From the NCBI GenBank assembly GCA_002390425.1, contig DGPL01000057.1, positions 1 to 15,695 on the forward strand: a stretch of DNA of 15,695 nucleotides, given 5' to 3'. Both the position numbers and the translations under genes were made by a program. Position 1 is the first letter of the stretch, and each line of letters begins with the position of its first letter. The notes under the pieces are model-generated. The model was not told where the DNA came from, ran no database searches, and was given only the letters and a program-made list of their open reading frames with translations. The DNA comes from Kordiimonadaceae bacterium UBA4441. GTDB taxonomy: Bacteria > Pseudomonadota > Alphaproteobacteria > Sphingomonadales > Emcibacteraceae. Positions 6,480 to 14,592 of this stretch are shown piece by piece.

Positions 6480-7994
6480 TTATGGAGCAAAACTTAGAAA
6501 TTTTCCTTTTCCTACTCTGCTTTCCTGAGAATGGGCCAATGTAAGATAACGAAGGTCAATATTGCCAGTCCAACTTTCCGCAATTAAGGCGCGTAAGCGG
6601 GTGTCTTCAAGCCACTGACCATCTTCACGACCCGGGGTATCGACATAAACATCGCTCATGGTTACTTCTGCATGAATTTTCGATAGTGTGATAATCTGAT
6701 CAATGATTTCATCATTTGCGTCAAAACTACCTCGCCAATCAACCGGATACTGAGATTTTACGATCCCGAGTTTATGTAAAGTTATTGAGGTGTCTTCTAC
6801 TGCGGTAAAATGAACTGTAATGTACCTTTCCGTGCGCTCCTCTGGAATTTCAATAATTTCATGCTTATTCCCAGAAGTAATATACCTATCCCCGTAAAAT
6901 TGTCCCACAACACCATCTGTTTTTATCCAGCCTGTTTCTGCGTTTACATGATGACTGCCGTCAAGAAGAGATACATTTAATTCTCCATAACCAAATGATA
7001 AAGCAACACCTGGCTTATCGCTTTCTACTTCGAATGATGGATAGCCATGTATTGGAACGTGAAAATCATATGTAACAAAAGCAGTTTGACCGGCTTTTAA
7101 TGAAAATTGTGCCGAGCCGGCTTTTAATAATTTTTCAAATTGAGAGGCGAGCGACGGTTTAGGATTGTAGGCTGCCTGATTCATATAAGCAGGAAAACGA
7201 ACATCGTTTCTTAAATTATATTCACTCAATTTAAACTCTGCAGGATATTCTATCATGCCCGCCGCAATTAAGCTTTGTACGGCTTTGAATTCTTCACGCT
7301 GTGCTTTTGGATAAATATCATGGGACATTGTCCAAGGACCGTTTTCTACATCCACGGCATTTCTCCAATCAAGCGGCTCATGCATTTGTGAACCATCTAT
7401 GATCAACGGAAACCGAATTCTTAAACCACCTGTGACACCGATAATTTGTTGTTCGTGCTCAGTAAAATGTTGTGCTTTAGCGGCTTTCCAACCACTTTGT
7501 AATTCGGGGACGTCGGGCGCAAAAAACATCATTCCAGCACGACGAATTTCATCGCGCTGAAAGTTTTTAATATCACCCCAATTATGATGCAGGACCAAAA
7601 TTTCATTTTCGCCTTGTTGCAAATACTTTGAAAGGTGAATTTCTTCTGGTCGAACTTTACTTGGGTGATACCGTGTCACTTTGCGGCGTATAATTTTACC
7701 ATTGATATAAAGCCGTGCAGTGGCGTCGGCTGTAAAATAAGCTTTAATTTCATGATCACCGTTATATTCAAAATGGTTTCTAAAATATGTAAATCGATTG
7801 GTTGCGTCCGAAGCGACATCGGGATGCCATATCCATTGTGCCTGGTCCCAACTTAAAGGGTTTTTGCTACGGTCGTTTACGCAAGAATTTAAAGATACCA
7901 TACAAATAAATATAAATCCCCATATCTTGATCATTCGGGAATCAACTGCGTGTATCTCATTTCTAAGGAATTTTTTTATTTTTCTTTTATTCAT
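6480..7994 (-). CDS. N-terminal part of GH78 alpha-L-rhamnosidase, truncated in the catalytic domain
   Basis: An intact homologue would cleave terminal alpha-L-rhamnose from a glycan. The 504 residues hold a hydrophobic signal ending in the lipobox SLNSC (Cys38), N-terminal beta domains starting at WIWHPD (residue 54) and RLYINGK typical of GH78, and the start of the catalytic barrel, D452-T-P-G-R-E-D, in the position of the family's acidic general-acid motif. The protein then stops after GKFLSFAP, where family members continue for several hundred residues. The end of the enzyme follows in another frame (5956-6459). About 200-250 codons of the barrel are absent, judged from usual GH78 length. 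The gene starts ten bases after the kinase stop, so it is third in the permease operon. Met21 is an alternative start nearer the signal peptide, without a clear ribosome site. Confidence 0.82.
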   Translation of the reverse strand: MNKRKIKKFLRNEIHAVDSRMIKIWGFIFICMVSLNSCVNDRSKNPLSWDQAQWIWHPDVASDATNRFTYFRNHFEYNGDHEIKAYFTADATARLYINGKIIRRKVTRYHPSKVRPEEIHLSKYLQQGENEILVLHHNWGDIKNFQRDEIRRAGMMFFAPDVPELQSGWKAAKAQHFTEHEQQIIGVTGGLRIRFPLIIDGSQMHEPLDWRNAVDVENGPWTMSHDIYPKAQREEFKAVQSLIAAGMIEYPAEFKLSEYNLRNDVRFPAYMNQAAYNPKPSLASQFEKLLKAGSAQFSLKAGQTAFVTYDFHVPIHGYPSFEVESDKPGVALSFGYGELNVSLLDGSHHVNAETGWIKTDGVVGQFYGDRYITSGNKHEIIEIPEERTERYITVHFTAVEDTSITLHKLGIVKSQYPVDWRGSFDANDEIIDQIITLSKIHAEVTMSDVYVDTPGREDGQWLEDTRLRALIAESWTGNIDLRYLTLAHSQESRVGKGKFLSFAP

Positions 7995-8004
7995 AATAAC
8001 TTAC

Positions 8005-9384
8005 TTATGATTTAGAGTGCTTTTCGTTCCATTCGGTCACATATTTACTTAATGACGCTGAACGAAAGGGCTTGGCTATTGTCATACTCTCTTTATTATT
8101 ATTGTTTTGCCATTGAGTTAATAAAAAACAACCACCCACTATACCGCTCACGTTTGAATTTATATAAATTTTTTGTTTTGGTCTCAAGGCGGCTAACACT
8201 GAACAAAGTAGTTTATTCTTTGCAAAACTGCCCTCGACAATAATGTTATTTCTACTTTGCAATGAGGTTAAAAGTCTATCTAGCATCAAAGCTGAATAAA
8301 CGGTCGCCAAGGCTTTGCCATTTTTAGGATGCCCGATTATTTTTCCTTCAATATTTGAATAAGGTCCGCACCCCATAGCAAAAGTGGGAAAAGCCATAAC
8401 TGATGATGAAAATATGTCATCAATATCTTCTTCGTTACACTCATCCTTAACGGAAGATCCCGTTAATGAACAGATAGTGTCAAATTCCCGCCCACCCATA
8501 TATCTTGCTGTACAGATAGGATGGCCCAAAACATCGATATTGGCTAGCATGTCCTTTTTTTCATCAAGGATATGAAGTGGCGTTTGCGGGGACATAATGA
8601 TCGCCCAAGTACCTGAAGAAATAACCGTGGGGGGCGAGTTTATGTCAGTATGTAAATAAGGAATATATGCCGCATTGCTATCATGCACACCAGGATATAT
8701 TTGGCAACGATCAGGAAGACCCATTAATTGTGCTATTTCAGGTTTTATTTCTCCTATTGGTTTAAATCCAGAAACAATTTCTGGCAACATATTCGTAATA
8801 TCTATGTTTTCTACAAGGTTGGAAAAATCGTTTGCACGATGGTCCCACAAATCTGTATGACAGCCAATTGATGTCATTTCAGTCGTCGCAATGCCAGACA
8901 AACGCCATGACCAATAATTGGGATAAAAAAGAAGGGTTGCTTTTTTCTTTTTCTTTTCGTCAAGCATTTTTAATTGCCAAAACAGTTGCTTACCCAAATT
9001 TAAACCAGCGGGCAAGCTAGGCGAAAAGCTTTCATTAAAAGGCGGCCGAAAGGAGTTATATTCTGATATCTCACTCGGATAGTCATCAAATTCATAATCC
9101 ATTACCGGCAAAAGAAGCTCGTCACCTTCAAGATCAACGAAGGCCGCAGTTGCACCGTGCGTTGATATGCTAATAGCTTCAATCTGATATTTTTGTGAAA
9201 ATTGACGAACAGATTTTATGAACCATTGCCATATGGCATCGATGTCAATGCTTAAATAGGGCTTGCGATATACGCTTTTGTTTTTCTTTCTAACAATATC
9301 CAGTTGACTACCTTGATTATCAACGACGACCAATTTTATATTGGTTTTGCCAACATCAAAAATAAGCGTACAATTTTGCTTCAT
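8005..9384 (-). CDS. rhaK: L-rhamnulokinase, FGGY family (Rhizobium RhaK type)
   Basis: The 459-residue cytoplasmic kinase should phosphorylate L-rhamnulose at O1 with ATP. It has the two-domain FGGY fold: IFDVGKTNIKL (residues 8-18) is the first phosphate loop, STHGATAAF (74-82) the sugar-site strand, YPNYWSWRLSG (154-164) and TSIGCHTDLW (171-180) are typical of the rhamnulose/fuculose kinase branch, G232-V-H-D235 carries the likely catalytic Asp, and SSGTW (256-260) is the second-domain nucleotide loop. It begins two bases after the permease stop and ends ten bases before the rhamnosidase gene, so translation is probably coupled in one operon. E. coli RhaB does the same reaction; the neighbouring rhaD fusion and DeoR gene argue for the Rhizobium-type enzyme. 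L-fuculose is the main alternative substrate. Confidence 0.85.
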   Translation of the reverse strand: MKQNCTLIFDVGKTNIKLVVVDNQGSQLDIVRKKNKSVYRKPYLSIDIDAIWQWFIKSVRQFSQKYQIEAISISTHGATAAFVDLEGDELLLPVMDYEFDDYPSEISEYNSFRPPFNESFSPSLPAGLNLGKQLFWQLKMLDEKKKKKATLLFYPNYWSWRLSGIATTEMTSIGCHTDLWDHRANDFSNLVENIDITNMLPEIVSGFKPIGEIKPEIAQLMGLPDRCQIYPGVHDSNAAYIPYLHTDINSPPTVISSGTWAIIMSPQTPLHILDEKKDMLANIDVLGHPICTARYMGGREFDTICSLTGSSVKDECNEEDIDDIFSSSVMAFPTFAMGCGPYSNIEGKIIGHPKNGKALATVYSALMLDRLLTSLQSRNNIIVEGSFAKNKLLCSVLAALRPKQKIYINSNVSGIVGGCFLLTQWQNNNNKESMTIAKPFRSASLSKYVTEWNEKHSKS

Positions 9385-9386
9385 GT

Positions 9387-11042
9387 TTATTCATCTTTCG
9401 CTTTGGGTAGGAAAAAAACTAATGAGATAGCAGCGATAAAATAAATTACGGTTAGTATTAGGATATTTACTTTGAAAGTTTCTTGCTCACCCGTTGTATA
9501 AGCTTTAACCGCCACAATAAATCCGGCAAGTAAAGAGAGGACAGCAACACTCTTAAGTATAGTTTGTAGCAAAGATGATGGAGTTTTTTGGAAATTTTCT
9601 TCAGCGGTTTGCAGATAATTTTTTTCTTCACGTTTACGGTCATTTTCTAATTTGTTTATTTTGTCTGCAACCAAACGATCAACATTCCCTGCTCCAGCTA
9701 TTTTTGAAAGCATAGGGTATAAGATCACGGCTGTGGCCCATGCCGGAACAAATAAAAATAAAATATGCAAATCAAACCCATATGAACATAAACCAGCAAT
9801 AGAAACGGAAATGATCCAAGTGATTATAGCAGGAGTATTAATCTTATTGTCATTAATCTGGCGCCAATATCTGACAATATTTATTTTTTCCAATATATAA
9901 TGTTCTGCTATTATAATCCCGCCTGTTGGGGCTAAAACCAATGCCATTATACCTAAATAATCAAGCAGCCCAGTAAATACAAATGGGAAGCATGCGATAA
10001 TTGTCGTGATTACGCCGACAAATAAGGTGACTTTTTCTCTGGACCATTTTGGGTTTAACGATTGAAAGGCCAGGCCCGCGCGGTAAATTGTTGGATTTGA
10101 TGTCGTCCATCCAGCGATAATAACTGCGAGTATACCGGCGCTTCCCAACGCCTGATAAGCAACTTCACCAGCATCAAGACTGGTTAACGCTTTGTCGAGT
10201 ATCATCGCAGCGCCGGCTCCCATTATTCCTGCTGCGAGCCATGCTGCAAAATGACCAATGAACATTCCAAGAGCAGAATACCAAGCATAGGATGTTTTTC
10301 TGGCAAACCGTAATATTGTCATATCACCTAGTGCACCATGGAAAGCTAAATTTGCCCCCCATGCAATGGCTACAACATGCCAAATATTCATTTCAGTACC
10401 CATATCTTTCCAAATGCTTAACTGGGCAAGCGAAAGAAAGTCAGCAGCATTATTTATGCTAGAGACTTCAGGTGTACCGTTAATAAGAGTAGGCGTTAAT
10501 GCCAAAGCCCCGATGAAGAACATTGAAATCATCCAAGGGGCTGATACTTCAGCAAAACGGGCAACAAATGAAAACCCTCGCACGGCTGAATAAGCTATAA
10601 ATGCGCCAACACCTATTGCAACTAACACGAATGCCAAGCTATTCGGATACCAATTAACTTGTGGTGGAATATCAAATAATATTCTAACCGCACTAGCGGA
10701 AACGGTAATCATTGCACCAGCAAGAATGCACATTAAAACGCCATTTACGATACTGTAAAATTTAATAAATACTGGACCAGCGATTTTTTCAAGATATGCA
10801 TAAAGGGTGAGCCGTGTATCAGTTGCTATAGGGCCACAAATGAATACCCATGTTAACACTGCAAGTGTATTTCCAAGTATTAAACCTTGTATAACTTCAA
10901 GAGCATCAACACCCCAGGCGACAAACATAGCACCGATAACAAATTCAGTGCCCGCCACATGTTCGCCAGCATAACTTGCGGCAAAATACCTGGCTGGCTT
11001 CAAGCTTTCCGGCGCAACCGGAACACGGTCGAATTCACTCAT
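9387..11042 (-). CDS. NCS1-family permease, candidate L-rhamnose importer
   Basis: The 551-residue inner-membrane protein resembles the cytosine permease-like NCS1 group: GTEFVIGAMFVAWG at helix 1, a GNTLAVLTW segment at helix 2, AWGANLAFHGALGD near residue 228, and WTTSNPTIYRAGLAFQSL at 312-329 are typical of NCS1. About twelve hydrophobic segments form the core (residues 20-445). After a highly charged stretch (455-485) two more helices follow (about 495-513 and 524-545), beyond the usual NCS1 end. Known NCS1 proteins carry nucleobases, hydantoins or vitamins. As first gene of an operon with rhamnulokinase and rhamnosidase, and divergent from rhaD-rhaI, this one most likely carries L-rhamnose or a close derivative. 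AAGGAG lies nine bases before the ATG. Family assignment is firm; substrate is inference. Confidence 0.83.
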   Translation of the reverse strand: MSEFDRVPVAPESLKPARYFAASYAGEHVAGTEFVIGAMFVAWGVDALEVIQGLILGNTLAVLTWVFICGPIATDTRLTLYAYLEKIAGPVFIKFYSIVNGVLMCILAGAMITVSASAVRILFDIPPQVNWYPNSLAFVLVAIGVGAFIAYSAVRGFSFVARFAEVSAPWMISMFFIGALALTPTLINGTPEVSSINNAADFLSLAQLSIWKDMGTEMNIWHVVAIAWGANLAFHGALGDMTILRFARKTSYAWYSALGMFIGHFAAWLAAGIMGAGAAMILDKALTSLDAGEVAYQALGSAGILAVIIAGWTTSNPTIYRAGLAFQSLNPKWSREKVTLFVGVITTIIACFPFVFTGLLDYLGIMALVLAPTGGIIIAEHYILEKINIVRYWRQINDNKINTPAIITWIISVSIAGLCSYGFDLHILFLFVPAWATAVILYPMLSKIAGAGNVDRLVADKINKLENDRKREEKNYLQTAEENFQKTPSSLLQTILKSVAVLSLLAGFIVAVKAYTTGEQETFKVNILILTVIYFIAAISLVFFLPKAKDE

Positions 11043-11072
11043 TCCCTCTTTCTCCTTGAATTTAATATCTTC

Positions 11073-11100
11073 ATATTAACTTGAATGATCAATTTTGCAA
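11073..11100 (-). promoter_or_regulatory. Core promoter of the permease-kinase-rhamnosidase operon
   Basis: On the minus strand, TTGCAA (11100-11095) serves as the -35 box and TAATAT (11078-11073) as the -10 box, with a 16-base spacer. A TGATCA palindrome lies inside the spacer at 11086-11091, where a bound repressor would block the polymerase. Confidence 0.5.
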
Positions 11101-11123
11101 GATATTGATTGATTTTGATCATT
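11084..11123. promoter_or_regulatory. Paired operator sites in inverted orientation
   Basis: AATGATCAA (11084-11092) and TTGATCATT (11115-11123) are perfect 9-base inverted repeats, each built on the palindrome TGATCA. The centres of the two palindromes are 30 bases apart, close to three turns of the helix, so both sites face the same side of the DNA. Each lies between the -35 and -10 boxes of one divergent promoter. This fits cooperative binding of a repressor such as the DeoR-type regulator encoded here; the regulator-site match is inference. Confidence 0.5.
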
Positions 11124-11134
11124 TTGGATATTAT
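11105..11134 (+). promoter_or_regulatory. Core promoter of the rhaD-rhaI-regulator operon
   Basis: TTGATT (11105-11110) and TATTAT (11129-11134), spaced by 18 bases, form a good sigma-70 promoter 26 bases before the rhaD start. The second TGATCA site (11116-11121) lies in its spacer, mirroring the permease promoter. Confidence 0.5.
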
Positions 11135-11147
11135 GTTTAAAAAAACT

Positions 11148-11152
11148 AGGAG
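11148..11152 (+). promoter_or_regulatory. Ribosome binding site that decides the rhaD start
   Basis: AGGAG lies seven bases before the ATG at 11160. Earlier in-frame starts (from 11109) would place the -10 box and this ribosome site inside the coding sequence, and would add residues not typical of the family. Confidence 0.8.
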
Positions 11153-11159
11153 TAATATA

Positions 11160-13259
11160 ATGGCTAATCAGCTAGAAAGTCTATGGAATGATACCGTCGC
11201 ATCATCTATGAGTGATGCAGAGCTTCTTCAGTATCGTTCTAATTTATTAGGGTCAGATCTTAGAATTACTAATTATGGTGGAGGTAACACGTCTGCCAAG
11301 ATCTACGAAAAAGACCCGCTTACGAATTTAGAAACAGAAATATTATGGGTTAAAGGTTCCGGCGGCGATCTTGGTTCAATTGGACTGGACGGGTTTTCTA
11401 CACTTTACATGGATAAACTAAAACAGCTTGAAGAATTATACCGTGGTGTAGAATATGAAGATGAAATGGTAGCATATCTTCCACACTGCACATATAATCT
11501 TAATCCAAGAGCGGCCAGTATTGACACACCGCTACATACATACATTCCACACCGTCATGTTGACCATATGCATCCAGATTCAGTTATTGCGATAGCGTGC
11601 ACTAAAAACTCAAAAGCATTAACGGATACTATATTTGCTGGTAAAATCGGATGGTTACCATGGCAACGGCCAGGTTACGATTTGGGTCTAAAGTTGGGTG
11701 AAATTTCCAGAAATAATCCAGAGCTGGATGGCGTAGTTCTAGCAGGGCATGGGCTTTTTACTTGGGCAGGAACATCGAAAGATTGTTATCTTAAAACACT
11801 TGAAATAATAAATATGGCGGATAGTTGGTTATCCAAAAATAATCAAAAAACTGCTTTTGGCGGCGCATTATATAACGCACCTTTAGATGAGAACACACGT
11901 CAAACTATTGCTGCCAAGCTAATGCCTATTATTCGCGGAAAAATTTCAAAAACACAAATGAAATTAGGACATTATAACTATTCAGATGAAATTTTGGAAT
12001 TTGTAAACTCAAAACTTGTTAAGCCCCTTGCTGCACTAGGTACGTCATGTCCTGATCATTTCTTGCGTACAAAAATCAGACCACTCGTGTTAGATTTTAA
12101 ACCTGATGCGGACGATCTTGAACGCGAATTAAACCGTGTTATCGAAACACTTGATGAGGAATTGGAAGAGTATCGCCAAGATTATGCCACTTATTATAAT
12201 AATTCAAAAAGATCAGACAGTCCTGCCATGCGTGATCCAAATGCTGTTGTATATCTAATCCCCGGCGTAGGCATGTTTACTTTCGCAAAAGATAAGGCGA
12301 CTGCGCGCATTGCCGGTGAATTTTATATCAACGCAGTTAATGTTATGCGCGATGCGAGTGGCGTCGATACATATATTGGACTTGATGAACAAGAAGCTTT
12401 CGATATTGAGTATTGGTTATTAGAAGAAGCTAAGCTTCAAAGAATGCCAAAACCAAAACATCTAGCTGGTCGAGTTGCTTTTGTAACAGGCGGTGCGGGT
12501 GGCATTGGTTCAGCCACCGCGAAAAGATTACTTGAAGATGGTTCATGCGTTATGCTTGCAGATATCGATGAAGAGGCGCTGAAAAAAGTATCAAAATCAT
12601 TATCAGATCAATTTTCTAAAGATGCCGTTTATTATACAGTCTGTGATGTTACTGATGAAGATAGTGTGAAGGCAGGGATAAATAAAACAGCACGTATTTT
12701 TGGTGGGTTGGATATATTGATATCCAATGCTGGCATTGCAAGTTCAGCACCGCTTGAGGATACGTCATTAAATCTTTGGTCAAAAAATATCGATATTCTA
12801 ACAACTGGTTATTTTCTGGTAACGCGTGAGGCATTCAAGGTGATGAAGGTACAAGATATCGGCGGTTCCATTGTTTTTGTGGCGAGCAAGAATGGACTGG
12901 TTGCCTCTGCAAATGCATCTGCTTATTGCACGGCTAAGGGTGCTGAAATCCATCTTTCTCGTGCCGTCGCCCTTGAAGGTGCGCCTATGGGTATACGCTG
13001 TAATGTGGTAAATCCGGACGCTGTTTTGCGGGGTTCAAAAATCTGGACAGGTGACTGGCGTAAAGAGCGCGCTGATGCTTACAATATGGGCGAAGATGAA
13101 TTGGAAGAACATTATAGAAAACGTAGTATGTTAAAAAGAAATGTGTTTCCAGAAGATATCGCAGAAGCAATTTATTTTCTCGCCTCTGATTTATCCAATA
13201 AATCAACCGGTAATATCATCAATGTAGATGCTGGACATGCTCCTTCATTCACAAGATAA
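11160..13259 (+). CDS. rhaD: Bifunctional L-rhamnulose-1-phosphate aldolase / L-lactaldehyde dehydrogenase
   Basis: The 699-residue fusion splits L-rhamnulose-1-phosphate into DHAP and L-lactaldehyde and then oxidises the aldehyde; in characterised RhaEW enzymes the product is L-lactate. The N-terminal class II aldolase domain (about 20-300) has NYGGGNTS (38-45), the metal-site cluster H131-R-H133-V-D-H136-M-H138 and GHGLF (196-200). The C-terminal short-chain dehydrogenase domain (about 436-699) has the NAD loop TGGAGGIG (443-450), SNAG (522-525) and catalytic S576, Y589 and K593. The length is usual for the RhaD aldolase-dehydrogenase family (Rhizobium rhaD, Bacillus yuxG). It is first in an operon with the isomerase (31-base gap) and the DeoR regulator. 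AGGAG seven bases upstream fixes the ATG start. Confidence 0.93.
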   Translation: MANQLESLWNDTVASSMSDAELLQYRSNLLGSDLRITNYGGGNTSAKIYEKDPLTNLETEILWVKGSGGDLGSIGLDGFSTLYMDKLKQLEELYRGVEYEDEMVAYLPHCTYNLNPRAASIDTPLHTYIPHRHVDHMHPDSVIAIACTKNSKALTDTIFAGKIGWLPWQRPGYDLGLKLGEISRNNPELDGVVLAGHGLFTWAGTSKDCYLKTLEIINMADSWLSKNNQKTAFGGALYNAPLDENTRQTIAAKLMPIIRGKISKTQMKLGHYNYSDEILEFVNSKLVKPLAALGTSCPDHFLRTKIRPLVLDFKPDADDLERELNRVIETLDEELEEYRQDYATYYNNSKRSDSPAMRDPNAVVYLIPGVGMFTFAKDKATARIAGEFYINAVNVMRDASGVDTYIGLDEQEAFDIEYWLLEEAKLQRMPKPKHLAGRVAFVTGGAGGIGSATAKRLLEDGSCVMLADIDEEALKKVSKSLSDQFSKDAVYYTVCDVTDEDSVKAGINKTARIFGGLDILISNAGIASSAPLEDTSLNLWSKNIDILTTGYFLVTREAFKVMKVQDIGGSIVFVASKNGLVASANASAYCTAKGAEIHLSRAVALEGAPMGIRCNVVNPDAVLRGSKIWTGDWRKERADAYNMGEDELEEHYRKRSMLKRNVFPEDIAEAIYFLASDLSNKSTGNIINVDAGHAPSFTR

Positions 13260-13290
13260 TGCATAGCCTGCCCCCTTTGCGGAGAGATAA

Positions 13291-14589
13291 ATGTCAGAGA
13301 TTATAAATACAGAATATATTAATTCTTTAAACTCATCACAAATAGATACCCTCAATCGTGACTACGACTATTTAGGTGAGAAATTATTAAGACGAAATAT
13401 TAGTGTTGAGGAATTAACGGATAAAGCGTCTGCCTTTTCCGTAGCAGTTCCAAGTTGGGGTGTTGGCACCGGCGGCACTCGATTTGCCAGATTTCCCGGG
13501 CAAGCAGAACCGCGAAATATATTTGAGAAAATTGATGATTGCTCGATTATAAATACACTGGTTCGTATTACCCCGGAAATCTCTCCACATTTTCCGTGGG
13601 ATGTCGTGGATGATATGGCCGCAGTTAAAGAACATGCAGCAACGCACAGCTTAAATTTTGCATCAGTTAATTCAAACACGTTTCAGGACCAGCCGGATCA
13701 GAAACATTCTTTTAAATATGGAAGTTTAACCAATACTAATGAAAAAACCCGTGAGCTTGCCATTCAACATAACCTCGATTGCATAGAGTGGGGCAAACAA
13801 ATTGGATCAAAAGTGATAACGGTGTGGATCGGTGACGGCAGTAATTTTCCTGGACAACAGAATTTTACCGGTGCGCTTGAAAGATATTTATCTTCTATGA
13901 AAGTAATATACTCAGAACTTCCGGATGATTGGAAACTGTTCATTGAACACAAAATGTTTGAGCCCGCATTTTATTCAACGGTCATTCAGGATTGGGGAAC
14001 AAATGTGCTTTGTGCTATGGAGTTAGGAGATAAAGCATATTCCCTTGTCGATTTGGGCCACCATGCCCCAAACGTTAATATTGAAATGATTGTTGCACGA
14101 CTAATCCAGTTTAAAAAGTTAGCCGGCTTTCATTTTAATGATTCAAAATATGGTGATGACGATCTTGATTCTGGCTCAATTAACCCCTATCAGCAGTTCC
14201 TGATATTTAATGAACTCGTCGATGCTGAATTTCGAAATGCAGAAGGATTTAAACCGGATTATATGCTTGATCAATCCCATAATGTCACTGATCCGATCGA
14301 AAGTTTAATGACCTCTGCCGTCTCCGTTCAGCGTTCATTTGTTCAGGCATTAATGGTAGATCGCAAAGCATTAGCAGAGTTTCAAAACGACAATGATGCC
14401 TTAATGGCCAGTCAGACCTTAAAAGAAGCATTCGATACGGATATTACCGCAGTATTACAAATGTCCCGTTATAAAGCAGGCGGAGCGATTGATCCCATCA
14501 CTTGTTACCGAGCAGCACATTACAGAGAAAAACTTGCAAAAGACAGACCAGCGTCTAAAAATTCTGGTTCAGGTATTGTTTTGTGGTGA
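13291..14589 (+). CDS. rhaI: L-rhamnose isomerase, Pseudomonas stutzeri type
   Basis: The 432-residue TIM-barrel enzyme interconverts L-rhamnose and L-rhamnulose in the cytoplasm. All metal and catalytic residues known from the P. stutzeri enzyme are present at the same numbers: E219 and K221 (IEHKMFEP), D254 and H257 (VDLGHHAP), H281 (FHFND), D289 and D291 (GDDDLDSGS) and D327 (LDQSH). This suggests a close homologue, including the broad aldose range described for that type; E. coli RhaA is only distantly related. GGAG lies six bases before the ATG. The gene follows rhaD by 31 bases and ends three bases before the regulator start, so the three genes form one transcript. Confidence 0.95.
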   Translation: MSEIINTEYINSLNSSQIDTLNRDYDYLGEKLLRRNISVEELTDKASAFSVAVPSWGVGTGGTRFARFPGQAEPRNIFEKIDDCSIINTLVRITPEISPHFPWDVVDDMAAVKEHAATHSLNFASVNSNTFQDQPDQKHSFKYGSLTNTNEKTRELAIQHNLDCIEWGKQIGSKVITVWIGDGSNFPGQQNFTGALERYLSSMKVIYSELPDDWKLFIEHKMFEPAFYSTVIQDWGTNVLCAMELGDKAYSLVDLGHHAPNVNIEMIVARLIQFKKLAGFHFNDSKYGDDDLDSGSINPYQQFLIFNELVDAEFRNAEGFKPDYMLDQSHNVTDPIESLMTSAVSVQRSFVQALMVDRKALAEFQNDNDALMASQTLKEAFDTDITAVLQMSRYKAGGAIDPITCYRAAHYREKLAKDRPASKNSGSGIVLW

Positions 14590-14592
14590 TTG

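Larger units (their letters stand above)
11043..11159. promoter_or_regulatory. Divergent control region for the rhamnose operons
   Basis: Within 117 bases this region holds two back-to-back sigma-70-like promoters, two symmetric TGATCA sites, and the ribosome sites for the permease and rhaD. The layout suggests that one regulator switches both operons together. The local candidate is the DeoR-type protein encoded at the end of the rightward operon. Confidence 0.6.

Noticed and set aside
6480..6520. The residues ESRVGKGK at the end of the rhamnosidase N-fragment resemble the RVGKEC string seen in proteins contaminated by sequencing adapter.
   Set aside because: The underlying bases differ from the Illumina adapter at many positions, and the following residues (GKFLSFAP) fit the GH78 family at this point. 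It is probably native sequence, although an assembly error at the join is still possible.
8939..8960. Poly-A-rich tract in the kinase gene (five Lys codons) as a programmed slippage site.
   Set aside because: The frame continues normally through the conserved YPNYWSW segment, and no overlapping product in another frame makes sense.
13368..13679. Open frame of 103 codons opposite the isomerase gene.
   Set aside because: It is fully covered by the isomerase, whose active-site residues are conserved; no family features or ribosome site are seen.
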